This document shows positions 29,044 through 36,743 of a stretch of DNA of 64,000 nucleotides, piece after piece. Below the pieces are notes generated by a model that was given only the letters and a program-made list of their open reading frames with translations, did not search any database and was not told the DNA's origin. The stretch lies in assembly GCF_005221385.1 (NCBI RefSeq), contig NZ_CP039903.1, forward strand, positions 310,001 through 374,000. Reading direction: 5' to 3'. A program made the position numbers and the translations under genes. This stretch comes from Agrobacterium tumefaciens. Its GTDB lineage: Bacteria > Pseudomonadota > Alphaproteobacteria > Rhizobiales > Rhizobiaceae. The stretch's first letter is position 1; the number at the start of each line of letters is the position of its first letter.

Positions 29044-29133
29044 GCGTCATCCTCGGGCTTGTCCCGAGGATCTAAACACGTCGAATAAAATCAACACGTT
29101 GGCAGATCCTCGGGACAAGCCCGAGGATGACGT
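29044..29133. repeat. Palindromic intergenic repeat, family A (RIME-like), copy 2
   Basis: The halves GTCATCCTCGGGCTTGTCCC and GGGACAAGCCCGAGGATGAC are exact reverse complements around about 45 bases. This is the cleanest of the three copies. Confidence 0.85.
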
Positions 29134-29231
29134 CAGTGCGATTGGCTCGGTTAGCGTTCCTATTTAACGTCACGGCCAAAATGACGGAAAAAGAGAGCGT
29201 CTTCCAACCGGCAGGCTTTGCACCACATGTT

Positions 29232-29891
29232 TTAGAACTTATACGCCACGCCGAAATTCACCGCATTGGTGATGATATCGGTCTTTAACGAGGCGCCATT
29301 GTCGATATCCACGTCGATAAAGGAATAGGTGCCCTTATATTCCACGAAGGTCGACCAGTTGTCCGTGATGCGGTAGCTGAGGCCGGCCTGTGCCTGCAGG
29401 GTGGCGCCGCCGAACTGGTATTCGAAGGTTTTCCCCGACGGACGGTTCACCTCCACATGCGGCACGTTGATGCCGACGCCGGCGCCCACATAAGGGGTGA
29501 TCGGCAGGGATTCGAGCGGAAAGCGGTAGAGCGCGTTCAGCGTCAGAAGGTTCAGGCCGTCGGTGAATTCGAAATGCGACCAGCCGGAGCGTGCAAGCGT
29601 CTGGTCGTCGGCATAGACCTTGTCATGGGTGAAATCGAGCGAGATACCAAAATTGTTGAGCCGGCCCTCTTCGAACCAGTAGGTGCCGCGCACGCCCCAA
29701 TAGGGAGGGCTGGAAAATGATTTGCCTTCCCATCCGGCCCGGAAGTCCGGTCCGTCGGAAACCGTCACATCGCTATGCGGGGCGCTTTGCCAGCCGCCAT
29801 AACCGGAAATTTCAAATTCACCTGCAATCGCGGCAGAGAAGGAAACGCCGCTGAGGAGCAGGGCGCAGACAAAAGAAGCATGGCGCGGCAT
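29232..29891 (-). CDS. Outer-membrane beta-barrel protein, LpxQ-like
   Basis: The 219-residue product has a signal peptide ending near SAAIAG and then eight or so amphipathic strands, with the last one ending in F (NAVNFGVAYKF), the usual outer-membrane assembly signal. The stretches SGYGGWQSAPHSDV, GISLDFTHDKVYADDQT and PYVGAGVGINVPHVEV resemble proteins labelled lipid A oxidase (LpxQ) in rhizobia. LpxQ makes 2-aminogluconate in Rhizobium lipid A. Whether this relative has that activity is uncertain, since that sugar is not generally reported for Agrobacterium. Transcribed alone; the candidate small RNA lies upstream on the same strand. Confidence 0.75.
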   Translation of the reverse strand: MPRHASFVCALLLSGVSFSAAIAGEFEISGYGGWQSAPHSDVTVSDGPDFRAGWEGKSFSSPPYWGVRGTYWFEEGRLNNFGISLDFTHDKVYADDQTLARSGWSHFEFTDGLNLLTLNALYRFPLESLPITPYVGAGVGINVPHVEVNRPSGKTFEYQFGGATLQAQAGLSYRITDNWSTFVEYKGTYSFIDVDIDNGASLKTDIITNAVNFGVAYKF

Positions 29892-29956
29892 GGAGAGAAT
29901 CCAGGTTGATATCAGAAATCCACCAAACCGTTTTTTGATAACATTTGAATGACAGA

Positions 29957-30077
29957 AACGAAAAACGGGCGGTCAGTTGACCACCCGTTTTAAGGCCGTT
30001 CCGTCATCCCCCTGAGAGAGGTCCGGCGCCTGGCGTCCCCCGCCAAGTCTCGTGGAATGCTTCGTTCGATTGAATTG
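29957..30077 (-). ncRNA. Candidate small RNA of about 120 nt
   Basis: On the minus strand a promoter-like pair TTGAAT-N16-TACACT (30106-30111 and 30084-30089) is followed by about 120 bases without an open frame. The stretch ends in a strong terminator hairpin with a T run (29961-29991). The middle can form small G-rich hairpins, such as GGCG-GGGGA-CGCC around 30029-30041. It lies in the gap between the LpxQ-like gene and the L,D-transpeptidase gene. I could not match it to a named RNA family. It could instead be the 5' leader of the LpxQ-like gene, but the internal terminator argues for a free RNA. Confidence 0.55.
29961..29991 (-). terminator. Terminator of the candidate small RNA
   Basis: The arms ACGGGTGGTCA and TGACCGCCCGT pair with one mismatch around a two-base loop and are followed on the minus strand by TTTT. 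On the plus strand the T run is shorter but it could also stop readthrough. Confidence 0.8.
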
Positions 30078-30083
30078 GCCTGG

Positions 30084-30111
30084 AGTGTACCGCTGAAAGG
30101 CGGCAATTCAA
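30084..30111 (-). promoter_or_regulatory. Promoter of the candidate small RNA
   Basis: The -35 element CTTGAAT and the -10 element TACACT are spaced by 16 bases. The predicted start is near 30077. The -35 fits the CTTGAC-like alphaproteobacterial consensus; the -10 is a weaker match. Confidence 0.45.
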
Positions 30112-30166
30112 GCGGATACGCCGCCACGCCGGCCCTGCAGCGGCCGGAATGGCGCAACCGTTGCCG

Positions 30167-30943
30167 TCATATCACAATGACCCGCGTTCCGACGTTTACG
30201 CGCTCATAAAGATCGGTGACATCCTCGTTGCGCATGCGGATGCAGCCGGAGGAATTGTTGCTGCCGATCGTCCATGGCTGGTTGGTGCCGTGGATGCGGT
30301 AAAGCGTGGAACCGAGATACATGGCGCGCGCGCCCATCGGGTTGGCCGGCCCGCCTTCCATGAAGGCCGGCAGGTAATGTCCCTTCGCCGCCTCGCGGCT
30401 GATCATTTCCTTCGGCGGGGTCCAGCTCGGCCATTCGGCCTTGCGGGTCACCTTGTGTGTCCCGGCCCATTCGAAGCCGGGTTTGCCGACGCCAACGCCA
30501 TAACGCCGTGCCTTGCCATCGGCGAGCACGAGATAGAGAAAGCGGTTCGGCGTATCGATGACGATGGTGCCGGGTTTTTCATTGGTCTGATAGGTGACGA
30601 TCTGCGGCAGGAATTGCGGCGCGATCTGCGTGCGCACCGGCGCGTTGGGTCGCACGGCGGCATTCTGCACCCGTGCCGGGCGCTGTGATGTGACGCCGGA
30701 GCTGGGGCGCTGCGGCATGGCGGCCTGACGCTGCTGGAAGAATGGCTGGCGTGCGGCAGGCGCGCGCGGATAAACCACCGGGCGCACATTGCCACGGCCA
30801 CCCAGCTGCGTGACCCATGGGGCGGAAAGGTCCGGGCTGACGACGATCGGCGGGCGCTCGCGGTAACGCTCATTGGCCATGGCGGCCGGGACAGTGAGGG
30901 TGGAAACGAGGCTCAGCGCCAGAAAAACGGACTTCATCGTCAT
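30167..30943 (-). CDS. L,D-transpeptidase (YkuD/ErfK family)
   Basis: The 258-residue exported protein has a signal peptide (cleavage near MANE), then a proline/glutamine/arginine-rich linker of about 90 residues with low complexity, and a C-terminal YkuD domain. The catalytic motif HGTNQPWTIGSNNSSGCIRM contains the essential H and the SGC cysteine. Such enzymes crosslink peptidoglycan peptides (3-3 bonds) or attach outer-membrane proteins to the wall. Rhizobiales depend heavily on L,D-transpeptidases in polar growth. The ATG at 30943 has AGAGAGAG upstream; 30937 is an alternative. Confidence 0.92.
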   Translation of the reverse strand: MTMKSVFLALSLVSTLTVPAAMANERYRERPPIVVSPDLSAPWVTQLGGRGNVRPVVYPRAPAARQPFFQQRQAAMPQRPSSGVTSQRPARVQNAAVRPNAPVRTQIAPQFLPQIVTYQTNEKPGTIVIDTPNRFLYLVLADGKARRYGVGVGKPGFEWAGTHKVTRKAEWPSWTPPKEMISREAAKGHYLPAFMEGGPANPMGARAMYLGSTLYRIHGTNQPWTIGSNNSSGCIRMRNEDVTDLYERVNVGTRVIVI

Positions 30944-31181
30944 CGGGTGGACTCTCTCTGCGGTATGCCGCAACAATGGAAATGGCGGGGAATATTGTCC
31001 CGCATTGCCGGACACGTTCGCACCTCGACGCCAGCGAATCGTAAATGGCTGTTCATTAAAAAGCCCTTGATTAGGGAAAGCTGGATTTAAGGTTAGTGCC
31101 CGGTTTTGAAACGTGGTGAATAAGTGGTAAGTGCGCAGGTTCCACCGGTTACGCGCGGGAGCGGAAAAGGGTTGTTGCGGA

Positions 31182-31811
31182 ATGAGCGAAGCGGGACTTG
31201 AAACCGGTGCGGATGGCCGTGTGCGGTGTTTCTGGCAGCAGGGGCTGGAGGATTACAGCCGTTATCACGATGAGGAATGGGGTTATCCCGTCACCGACGA
31301 TCGCCGGCTGTTCGAGAAGATCTGCCTGGAAGGGTTCCAGTCCGGCCTTTCCTGGCTGACGGTTCTGCGCAAGCGCGAAGCTTTCCGGCTTGCCTTCGCC
31401 AATTTCGAATTCGAAAAGGTGGCTGAGTTCGGCGATGCCGATATTGAGCGCTGCGTTGTGGACAAGGGCATCATCCGTCATCGCGGCAAGATCGTTTCGA
31501 CCATCAACAATGCCCGCCGTGCTTTGGAACTGCGAGACGAATTCGGCTCGCTCGCCCGATATTTCTGGGGTTTCGAACCCGCCGCCGCAGAAAGGCCGCA
31601 AAGGCTGGACTATGCGACGTTAAGGGCCAACCCCACCAGCGCCGCCTCCATCCGTCTTTCGAAGGATCTGAAGAAGCGGGGCTGGAGTTTCGTCGGCCCG
31701 ACGACCGTCTATGCATTCATGCAGGCCATGGGTATGGTCAATGACCATATCGAAGGCTGCCATTGCCGCCAGCCGATCGAGGTCATGCGGCGGGAGTTCA
31801 TACGTCCATGA
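31182..31811 (+). CDS. tag: DNA-3-methyladenine glycosylase I
   Basis: This repair enzyme removes 3-methyladenine from DNA. The 209-residue product has the Tag signatures RCFWQQGLEDYSRYHDEEWG at the N-terminus, GFQSGLSWLTVLRKREAF in the middle, and the zinc-site residues near the end (HIEGCHCR). The ATG at 31182 follows GCGGA and was chosen over 31131, which would add a non-conserved basic stretch. Its stop overlaps the start of the next gene by four bases. Confidence 0.94.
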   Translation: MSEAGLETGADGRVRCFWQQGLEDYSRYHDEEWGYPVTDDRRLFEKICLEGFQSGLSWLTVLRKREAFRLAFANFEFEKVAEFGDADIERCVVDKGIIRHRGKIVSTINNARRALELRDEFGSLARYFWGFEPAAAERPQRLDYATLRANPTSAASIRLSKDLKKRGWSFVGPTTVYAFMQAMGMVNDHIEGCHCRQPIEVMRREFIRP

Positions 31812-32251
31812 AGGCAACTTCCCTTCTTCTGGCTTTCACCATGACTGTGGCCGCCGTGCCGCATCCGTCATTCGCGGAAAGCCGCAATGTTGACGGTATC
31901 TGGCTCGATGACGGCGAAACGCTGAAGCAAGTGGCCCTGCCGCCTGCCGGACCGCTGAAGCTGGATGGCTGGACCCGGCGCGGGCGTGGTGATGTCTACC
32001 GCCTGAAAGTAAAGGCCGGGCAGACGGTGAAGATCGAACTTGCCGCCTCCAGTGAATTCGTCCTGATGGCGGTCTTTGATTTTTCGACGCCGGATGAGGA
32101 CGCGATCTTCTTCAGCGATTCCGGCGGCAAGGTCGCGACGCTGACGCCGAAGGCGGATACCGAATGGCTGATCCGCCCGACACTCATTCTGGGGTCGCCG
32201 CGCCGTGGCCTCGGCGCGCATTACACGTTGACGGTCAGCACCGGGACATAA
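31808..32251 (+). CDS. Exported protein of unknown function, coupled to tag
   Basis: The 147-residue product has a signal peptide (MKATSLLLAFTMTVAAVPHP, cleavage near SFA-ES). A single small beta-rich domain follows, with YRLKVKAGQTVKIELAASS and a closing HYTLTVS. This form resembles pre-peptidase C-terminal-like or similar bead domains found in secreted proteins; a specific function cannot be given. The ATG overlaps the tag stop (ATGA), so translation is coupled, although a DNA repair enzyme and a periplasmic protein have no evident common task. Confidence 0.7.
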   Translation: MKATSLLLAFTMTVAAVPHPSFAESRNVDGIWLDDGETLKQVALPPAGPLKLDGWTRRGRGDVYRLKVKAGQTVKIELAASSEFVLMAVFDFSTPDEDAIFFSDSGGKVATLTPKADTEWLIRPTLILGSPRRGLGAHYTLTVSTGT

Positions 32252-32261
32252 CGGCGCGCCC

Positions 32262-33305
32262 TCAGGCCGCCTGTGTCAGCACGATCAGGCCGAAACTCAG
32301 AACACCCAGCAGCACCAGCGACAGGCTGGCGGCGAGAATGACCTTGCCACCGGCATGGCGAAGGCTGCGGATATCGACCGAAAGCCCCAGCGCCGCCATC
32401 GACATGATGGTGAGGATATTGGACAGCGAGGCGACGGGGGAAAGCAGAACTTCGGGGATGAGGCCGAATGAGCGGGCCATGATCATCAGCACAAAGCCGA
32501 TGATGAACCACGGAACCATCTGCTGCAACTTCAGACGTCCCTTGCCGGACTGGCCATGGATGACGGAAAGCGTGGCGATCACAGGCCCCAGCATCAGCAC
32601 ACGGATGAGCTTGACGATGGTGCCGGTCTGCACGGCCACGGCTCCAAGCGGCGCGGTGGCGGCCAGAACCTGCGGCACGGCATAGACAGTGAGACCAGCG
32701 AAGATGCCATATTGGGTGGCGTCGAGGCCGAGGAGCTGCGGCAGGAACGGCATCAAAAGCACGGCGGCGACGCCGAGAACCGCGGTGAAGGCAATCGAGG
32801 CGGCAACATCTTCCGGCTTGGCGCCAATGGCGGGCGCAGCGGCCGCAATGGCGGAGTTGCCGCAGATGGAATTGCCGCAGGCAATCAGCGTTGCAAGCTT
32901 GGGCGGCAGCCCCAGCATCCGCCCGGCGGCATAGCTGACGATTAGCGACAATGCGACGATCAGCGCGATGCCGCCGATCAGCAGCCCGCCGGCGCCCTTG
33001 AGAATGGCAAGGCTGAGGGACGCACCGAGAAGCGCCACGGCGATTTCGAGCAGGGTCTTGGCGCTGAATTTGATGCCGGCCGAAGCGACAGCCGGCAGCG
33101 ACACCAGCGACCGTAGGATCGTGCCGATCAGAATGGCAAGCACGAGATCACCAAGCCATGCATGGCCGGCAAGCCGCACCTGAAAGCGCTCGGCCAGAAT
33201 GGCGGCGCAGCTGACGGCGGCGCAGAGCAGGATGCCCGGCAGAAGCGGGGTGAGCCAGCGAAGGGAAAACTGAAAGGGATAGGTGAGGGTGCGATGCTGT
33301 GCCAT
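32262..33305 (-). CDS. YeiH-family membrane protein, putative sulfate or sulfonate exporter
   Basis: The 347-residue protein has about ten membrane helices and the conserved segment CGNSICGNSAIAAAAPAIGA near residue 143, the mark of the UPF0324/YeiH family. The proposed substrate (sulfate or a related anion) comes from other members and is not shown here. A LysR-type gene starts 81 bases away on the other strand, the same arrangement as yeiH-yeiE in enterobacteria. It converges with the exported-protein gene downstream. Confidence 0.9.
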   Translation of the reverse strand: MAQHRTLTYPFQFSLRWLTPLLPGILLCAAVSCAAILAERFQVRLAGHAWLGDLVLAILIGTILRSLVSLPAVASAGIKFSAKTLLEIAVALLGASLSLAILKGAGGLLIGGIALIVALSLIVSYAAGRMLGLPPKLATLIACGNSICGNSAIAAAAPAIGAKPEDVAASIAFTAVLGVAAVLLMPFLPQLLGLDATQYGIFAGLTVYAVPQVLAATAPLGAVAVQTGTIVKLIRVLMLGPVIATLSVIHGQSGKGRLKLQQMVPWFIIGFVLMIMARSFGLIPEVLLSPVASLSNILTIMSMAALGLSVDIRSLRHAGGKVILAASLSLVLLGVLSFGLIVLTQAA

Positions 33306-33339
33306 GGTCAGACAATGCCGTAGCCGCCTGTTTTATTCT

Positions 33340-33368
33340 ATCAAATAATATGGCATATATTATTCGAT
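33340..33368. promoter_or_regulatory. Candidate operator between yeiH-like and LysR genes
   Basis: A near-perfect palindrome has 12-base arms ATCAAATAATAT and ATATTATTCGAT (one mismatch) and a five-base centre. It occupies most of the AT-rich divergent region, as expected for a LysR autoregulatory site. Confidence 0.5.
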
Positions 33369-33386
33369 AAAATCGAATGAAGCATC

Positions 33387-34304
33387 ATGACCTTTGAACA
33401 ACTCCGCATCTTCATCGCCGTCGCCGAACGGGAGCATCTGACGAGGGCCGCCGAAGCCATCGGTCTGACAGCTTCCGCCGTCAGCTCTGCCATCAAGAAT
33501 CTCGAGGCCTTTTATAATGTCGAGCTGTTCCATCGTGTCGGCCGCAACATCGAGCTGACCGAAAGCGGCCGGGTATTTCTGGGCGAAGCAAAGGCGACCT
33601 TGGCGCGTGTGCGCAATGCCGAATTGATTCTTTCTGAAATGGGTGGGCTGACGCGCGGCGAAATCACCGTCTGCGCCAGCCAGACCATTGCAAGCTACTG
33701 GCTGCCGCCGATCCTGATGCAATTCAAGAAGCTTTATCCCGGCGTGACCGTCCGGCTCGATATCGGCAATACCAAGACTGTCACGCAGGCAGTGCTGGAC
33801 GGTCTGGCGGAGGTCGGTTTCATCGAAGGCAGGATCGATGAGCCGGCATTGATGGTGCAGCCCGTCGTGTCGGACAAGCTGCTGGTCGTCACCGGTTCGG
33901 CCCACCCATTCGCCGATGGCCGTTATCTCACCGCGCTCGATATGCTCTATGGCACCTCATGGGTCCTGCGCGAGCAGGGCTCCGGCACCCGTTCCGCCTT
34001 CGAGGCGGCGGTGCGGCAGATGGGAGTGGATCCCGGCGAGCTTTCCGTCATGCTGGAACTGCCGTCCAACGAGGCGGTGGTGATGGCGGCACGCTCCGGC
34101 GGCGCTGCGACGGCAGTTTCAGCCTCGGTGGCGTCCCTCTTTCTGCGGCAAGGGTTGCTCGTCCGCGCCGGCATTGATCTGCCCGCCCGCAACTTCGCCC
34201 TTTTGCGCCACAAGGAACGCCACACCAGCCGGGCGGCCATGGAGCTGGAACGCCTTAGCCGTGCGGCATCGGAGGACTACAAGGCCGGTCTTGCGGGGGT
34301 GTAG
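33387..34304 (+). CDS. LysR-family regulator, YeiE/CysB-like group
   Basis: The 305-residue product has the N-terminal helix-turn-helix (EREHLTRAAEAIGLTASAVS) and an effector domain with the CysB-type pattern (ITVCASQTIASYWLPPILMQ, VTGSAHPFADG, EQGSGTRSAFEAAV). That GSGTR-type phosphate-loop pattern is seen in regulators answering to sulfur compounds or sulfite, which agrees with the neighbouring YeiH-like exporter. It is likely the regulator of that gene. Confidence 0.9.
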   Translation: MTFEQLRIFIAVAEREHLTRAAEAIGLTASAVSSAIKNLEAFYNVELFHRVGRNIELTESGRVFLGEAKATLARVRNAELILSEMGGLTRGEITVCASQTIASYWLPPILMQFKKLYPGVTVRLDIGNTKTVTQAVLDGLAEVGFIEGRIDEPALMVQPVVSDKLLVVTGSAHPFADGRYLTALDMLYGTSWVLREQGSGTRSAFEAAVRQMGVDPGELSVMLELPSNEAVVMAARSGGAATAVSASVASLFLRQGLLVRAGIDLPARNFALLRHKERHTSRAAMELERLSRAASEDYKAGLAGV

Positions 34305-34402
34305 ATGTTTGGCGCTGGTGAGGCGCCAGACAAGTCCAGGCATCCGACATTGTGTCACCCTTGCGCCATAGCGTCGCCGATGAAGCGATAGGCTTCCGCT
34401 TG

Positions 34403-34525
34403 CTTCTTCTCCCCGCCGGGGAGAAGGTCGCGGCAGCGGGATGAGGGGGCGAGCTTCCCGAAATCCGGCAACGTTGCCCCTCATCCGACCCTTCGGACCA
34501 CCTTCTCCCCGGCGGGGAGAAGAAA
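34403..34525. repeat. Palindromic intergenic repeat, family C, copy 1
   Basis: Inverted ends (TTCTTCTCCCCGCCGGGGAG and its complement) flank blocks GGTCGCGGCAGCGGGATGAG and TCATCCGACCCTTCGGACC. The same element occurs reversed at 54766-54889. It lies between the LysR gene and the DUF305 gene. Confidence 0.85.
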
Positions 34526-34583
34526 CATGCCGCAAAGTCGCCGGAAGAGCGCCGCAGCCGGCGCTCCCCTTCCACAAAAGCAA

Positions 34584-34958
34584 TCACTTGCCCTTGGATT
34601 TCAGCCAGGCCTCCATCATGGCGATTTCGCCTTCCTGCGCCTTGATGACCTCTTCGGCCAGCTTGCGGATTTCCGGGTCCTTGCCATATTGGAGCTGGAC
34701 CTTGGCCATATCGATCGCGCCCTTATGATGCGGGATCATACCGCGCACGAAATCGACATCGGCATCGCCGCTATAATCGATGGCCATATCGCCATGCATC
34801 TTCTTGCTGGCTTCCATGAAAGCCTTGGTGGAATCGGTTTCGCTTGCGGCACCCTTGGACATGGTGTGCCCGGCATGGCCGCCCGCTTCCTGGGCGAAAA
34901 GGGGCATGGCGAAAGCGGTTGCAAAAGCGGCGGCGAGTGTGATGGTCTTGATAGACAT
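34584..34958 (-). CDS. DUF305 family periplasmic protein
   Basis: The 124-residue product has a signal peptide (cleavage near FAQEA) and the DUF305 motif [19 protein letters not shown], with M, H-H and M residues suited to metal binding, and a second [11 protein letters not shown] block. Some relatives bind copper in the periplasm. The AGGAAGG site upstream of the ATG at 34958 is strong. The next gene upstream on the same strand is a Met/His/Cys-rich secreted protein, which supports a metal-related task. Confidence 0.9.
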   Translation of the reverse strand: MSIKTITLAAAFATAFAMPLFAQEAGGHAGHTMSKGAASETDSTKAFMEASKKMHGDMAIDYSGDADVDFVRGMIPHHKGAIDMAKVQLQYGKDPEIRKLAEEVIKAQEGEIAMMEAWLKSKGK

Positions 34959-35016
34959 GGATTATCCTTCCTGTGTCTGACGGATTTTTCGATGGATTGA
35001 TTGGAAAAATCTGGCG

Positions 35017-35421
35017 TCAGGCGCGGGGAGGCGGCAGCGGCGGGGCGAAAGCCTTGCCGTTGAAGAGAATGCCACGCTGCGGCTTGGGGTAGGCGAAGAT
35101 CATCCGGCCGGCATCGGCGAAGATCGTTTGGGGAACCACGATCAGGCAGGCAGCGCAGGATCCGGGATGCGCGGCGTCATCGCCATGTGGGCAGCAATCG
35201 CCCATGCCCGATTTATGGGCTTTGGCTGTATCTCGCAAATGGGTCTCGGCACCGGTGTCCCGATCTCCGGCATGGTTTGAATGGCCATTTTCATGGCTCA
35301 TCGCGGATTGCGGCGAAACAGCCATGCCCGCGTCCATCGGCATGCTCATCGCCATCTGCGCCGGCATTGCACCGTAAAGCAGGCAGGCAAGGAACATCAA
35401 AGTGCGGATCATCAGGCGCAT
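35017..35421 (-). CDS. Secreted Met/His/Cys-rich protein, possibly copper-related
   Basis: The 134-residue product has a signal peptide and then a methionine-rich run (AMSMPMDAGMAVSPQSAMSH), a histidine-rich stretch and the cysteine cluster DCCPHGDDAAHPGSCAAC. It closes with APPLPPPRA. The proline end and cysteine pair resemble DUF2946-type proteins. Together these point to binding of soft metal ions, probably copper, outside the inner membrane. It precedes the DUF305 gene on the same strand with a gap of 58 bases, so the two are probably one unit. Family assignment is tentative. Confidence 0.65.
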   Translation of the reverse strand: MRLMIRTLMFLACLLYGAMPAQMAMSMPMDAGMAVSPQSAMSHENGHSNHAGDRDTGAETHLRDTAKAHKSGMGDCCPHGDDAAHPGSCAACLIVVPQTIFADAGRMIFAYPKPQRGILFNGKAFAPPLPPPRA

Positions 35422-35462
35422 GACGCGAATTTACCGCGAAAATTGTGGAATAAGCATGACGC

Positions 35463-36227
35463 TCAGGTCAGTTCACGCGCGATGACGTGATGTACGATAC
35501 GATAATCCCTGCTTTCCTCTCCAAGGGGGGCAAGCGGCCATTCCCACGCGGCGGTGGGCGAGGAAATCTGGATGCCGTGCAGTAAATTCTCGTGCTGCTG
35601 CAAGCTGCCATCCTTGCCGATGACATCGAAGGACGTGTCCGTTACCAGACTGGCTTTGCAGGGAAGCCCGGCCAGCGCATCGACATGCGTCTGAATGAGT
35701 TTCGGCAGCAGATCGTCCGGCGCATTCGTGATCTTCTCCCGCTCCAGGCGGTGGTACGCGCCGGTACCGATCTGCGACAGGAGATTGGCCGAAACGACGA
35801 GATCGAGATAGGGCACCCGCCGCAGGAAATCGAGCGGTTCTGCTTCTTTCCCGGCAAGGATTTCGTCAAAGCCGGAAAGATCGCGGTTGGCGATGCGGAC
35901 ATTCTTTTTGGCATTGAGGCGCAGCTTCGCCTGCAGGCTGGCAAGATGCACCAGATCAACCAGAACGACGGTATCGAACATAGCCACCAGCGCATCATAG
36001 GGCACATCGCGCAACAGGCCCGATCCCAGCACCACTGCCGTCCGCCGCTGCTTCAGCTTTCTGGCCGATTGCAGCACGAATTGCCGGCTGTTGTTTTCAT
36101 GCTCCGCCCATGCCTTGGCGCAGCGGTTGGCGCGTGCCCACAGGTTGACGGAATAGCGGATATGCGGGCGGAATTCTTTCGGCGTCACCGTGCGGGTGGC
36201 GGCATATTGCAGGGCTTCGAGGATCAT
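35463..36227 (-). CDS. Unknown protein with a Rossmann-like core, behind the toxin-antitoxin pair
   Basis: The 254-residue soluble product has a mid-region that looks like a nucleotide- or SAM-binding fold: RRTAVVLGSGLLRDVPYDAL, then FDTVVLVDLVH, then YLDLVVSANLLSQIG. A class I methyltransferase is the nearest idea, though the classic glycine motif is GSGLLR rather than GxGxG. The N-terminal 45 residues are basic and Trp/Arg-rich. It starts six bases after the RelE-type toxin stop, so it shares its transcript. I do not recognise the family. The ATG at 36227 is the natural start. Confidence 0.7.
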   Translation of the reverse strand: MILEALQYAATRTVTPKEFRPHIRYSVNLWARANRCAKAWAEHENNSRQFVLQSARKLKQRRTAVVLGSGLLRDVPYDALVAMFDTVVLVDLVHLASLQAKLRLNAKKNVRIANRDLSGFDEILAGKEAEPLDFLRRVPYLDLVVSANLLSQIGTGAYHRLEREKITNAPDDLLPKLIQTHVDALAGLPCKASLVTDTSFDVIGKDGSLQQHENLLHGIQISSPTAAWEWPLAPLGEESRDYRIVHHVIARELT

Positions 36228-36233
36228 GAATGC

Positions 36234-36503
36234 CTAACGGTAGATTTCACGGCGATGGCCGATTTCGACCACCAGCACGACCAGCTTGTGGTCCTGTATA
36301 TCGCAGATAATGCGGTAGTCGCCCACCCGGTAGCGCCAGAAACTTCCGAGTTCCGAGCCTTGCAGGGCGGTGCCGGTCCTGCGAGGATTTTCGTCTTGGA
36401 CCACTCGATCTGCGAGAAACGAAACGATGCGGTTCGCATCTTGCTTGGACAGCTTTGCAAGCTGCTTGACGGCGCGGTGCTGAAACTCAATTTTCCAGGT
36501 CAA
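36234..36503 (-). CDS. RelE/ParE-type toxin
   Basis: The 89-residue protein has the RelE fold signature: WKIEFQHRAVKQLAKL at the start, then FWRYRVGDYRIICDIQDHKL and VEIGHRREIY at the end. RelE relatives cleave mRNA on the ribosome; ParE relatives act on gyrase. The ending resembles RelE more. The start is a TTG that overlaps the antitoxin gene by 17 bases, so translation is probably coupled. This makes a type II toxin-antitoxin pair with the ribbon-helix-helix gene upstream. Confidence 0.9.
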   Translation of the reverse strand: MTWKIEFQHRAVKQLAKLSKQDANRIVSFLADRVVQDENPRRTGTALQGSELGSFWRYRVGDYRIICDIQDHKLVVLVVEIGHRREIYR

Positions 36504-36720
36504 GATTGCGCATCACTTCTTCCAGAGTATAGGTGCGCTCATTGTTTGCGATCCGCCGCCGCGTCGCCTCTTCGGCAAGATAGAGATCTTCCATATCCTC
36601 GATATGCTTCTCGATCGCCTCGCGGATATAATAGGCGGAGGTGCGGCCGGTGCGCTCGGAAAGCGCTTTCAGCCGCTCATAGGTCTCATCCGGCAGTCGA
36701 ATGGCCGTCTGTTTGCTCAT
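36487..36720 (-). CDS. Ribbon-helix-helix antitoxin
   Basis: The 77-residue protein begins KQTAIRLPDETYERLKALS, the beta-strand and helix of a ribbon-helix-helix DNA-binding domain. The acidic, flexible C-terminal part would wrap the toxin. AAAGGA lies upstream of the ATG at 36720. A palindrome further upstream (36744-36763) is the likely operator for autorepression by the toxin-antitoxin complex. Confidence 0.88.
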   Translation of the reverse strand: MSKQTAIRLPDETYERLKALSERTGRTSAYYIREAIEKHIEDMEDLYLAEEATRRRIANNERTYTLEEVMRNLDLEN

Positions 36721-36743
36721 GGCTTGCGTCCTTTCCGACTAAA

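Larger units (their letters stand above)
28839..29231. other. Intergenic region after glcF, no gene seen
   Basis: The 393 bases contain the glcF hairpin and a family A repeat (29044-29133). No frame with a ribosome binding site was found. The next gene converges from the other side. Confidence 0.6.

Noticed and set aside
28839..29231. Possible small gene after glcF
   Set aside because: The frames there cross the family A repeat and have no start with a ribosome binding site.
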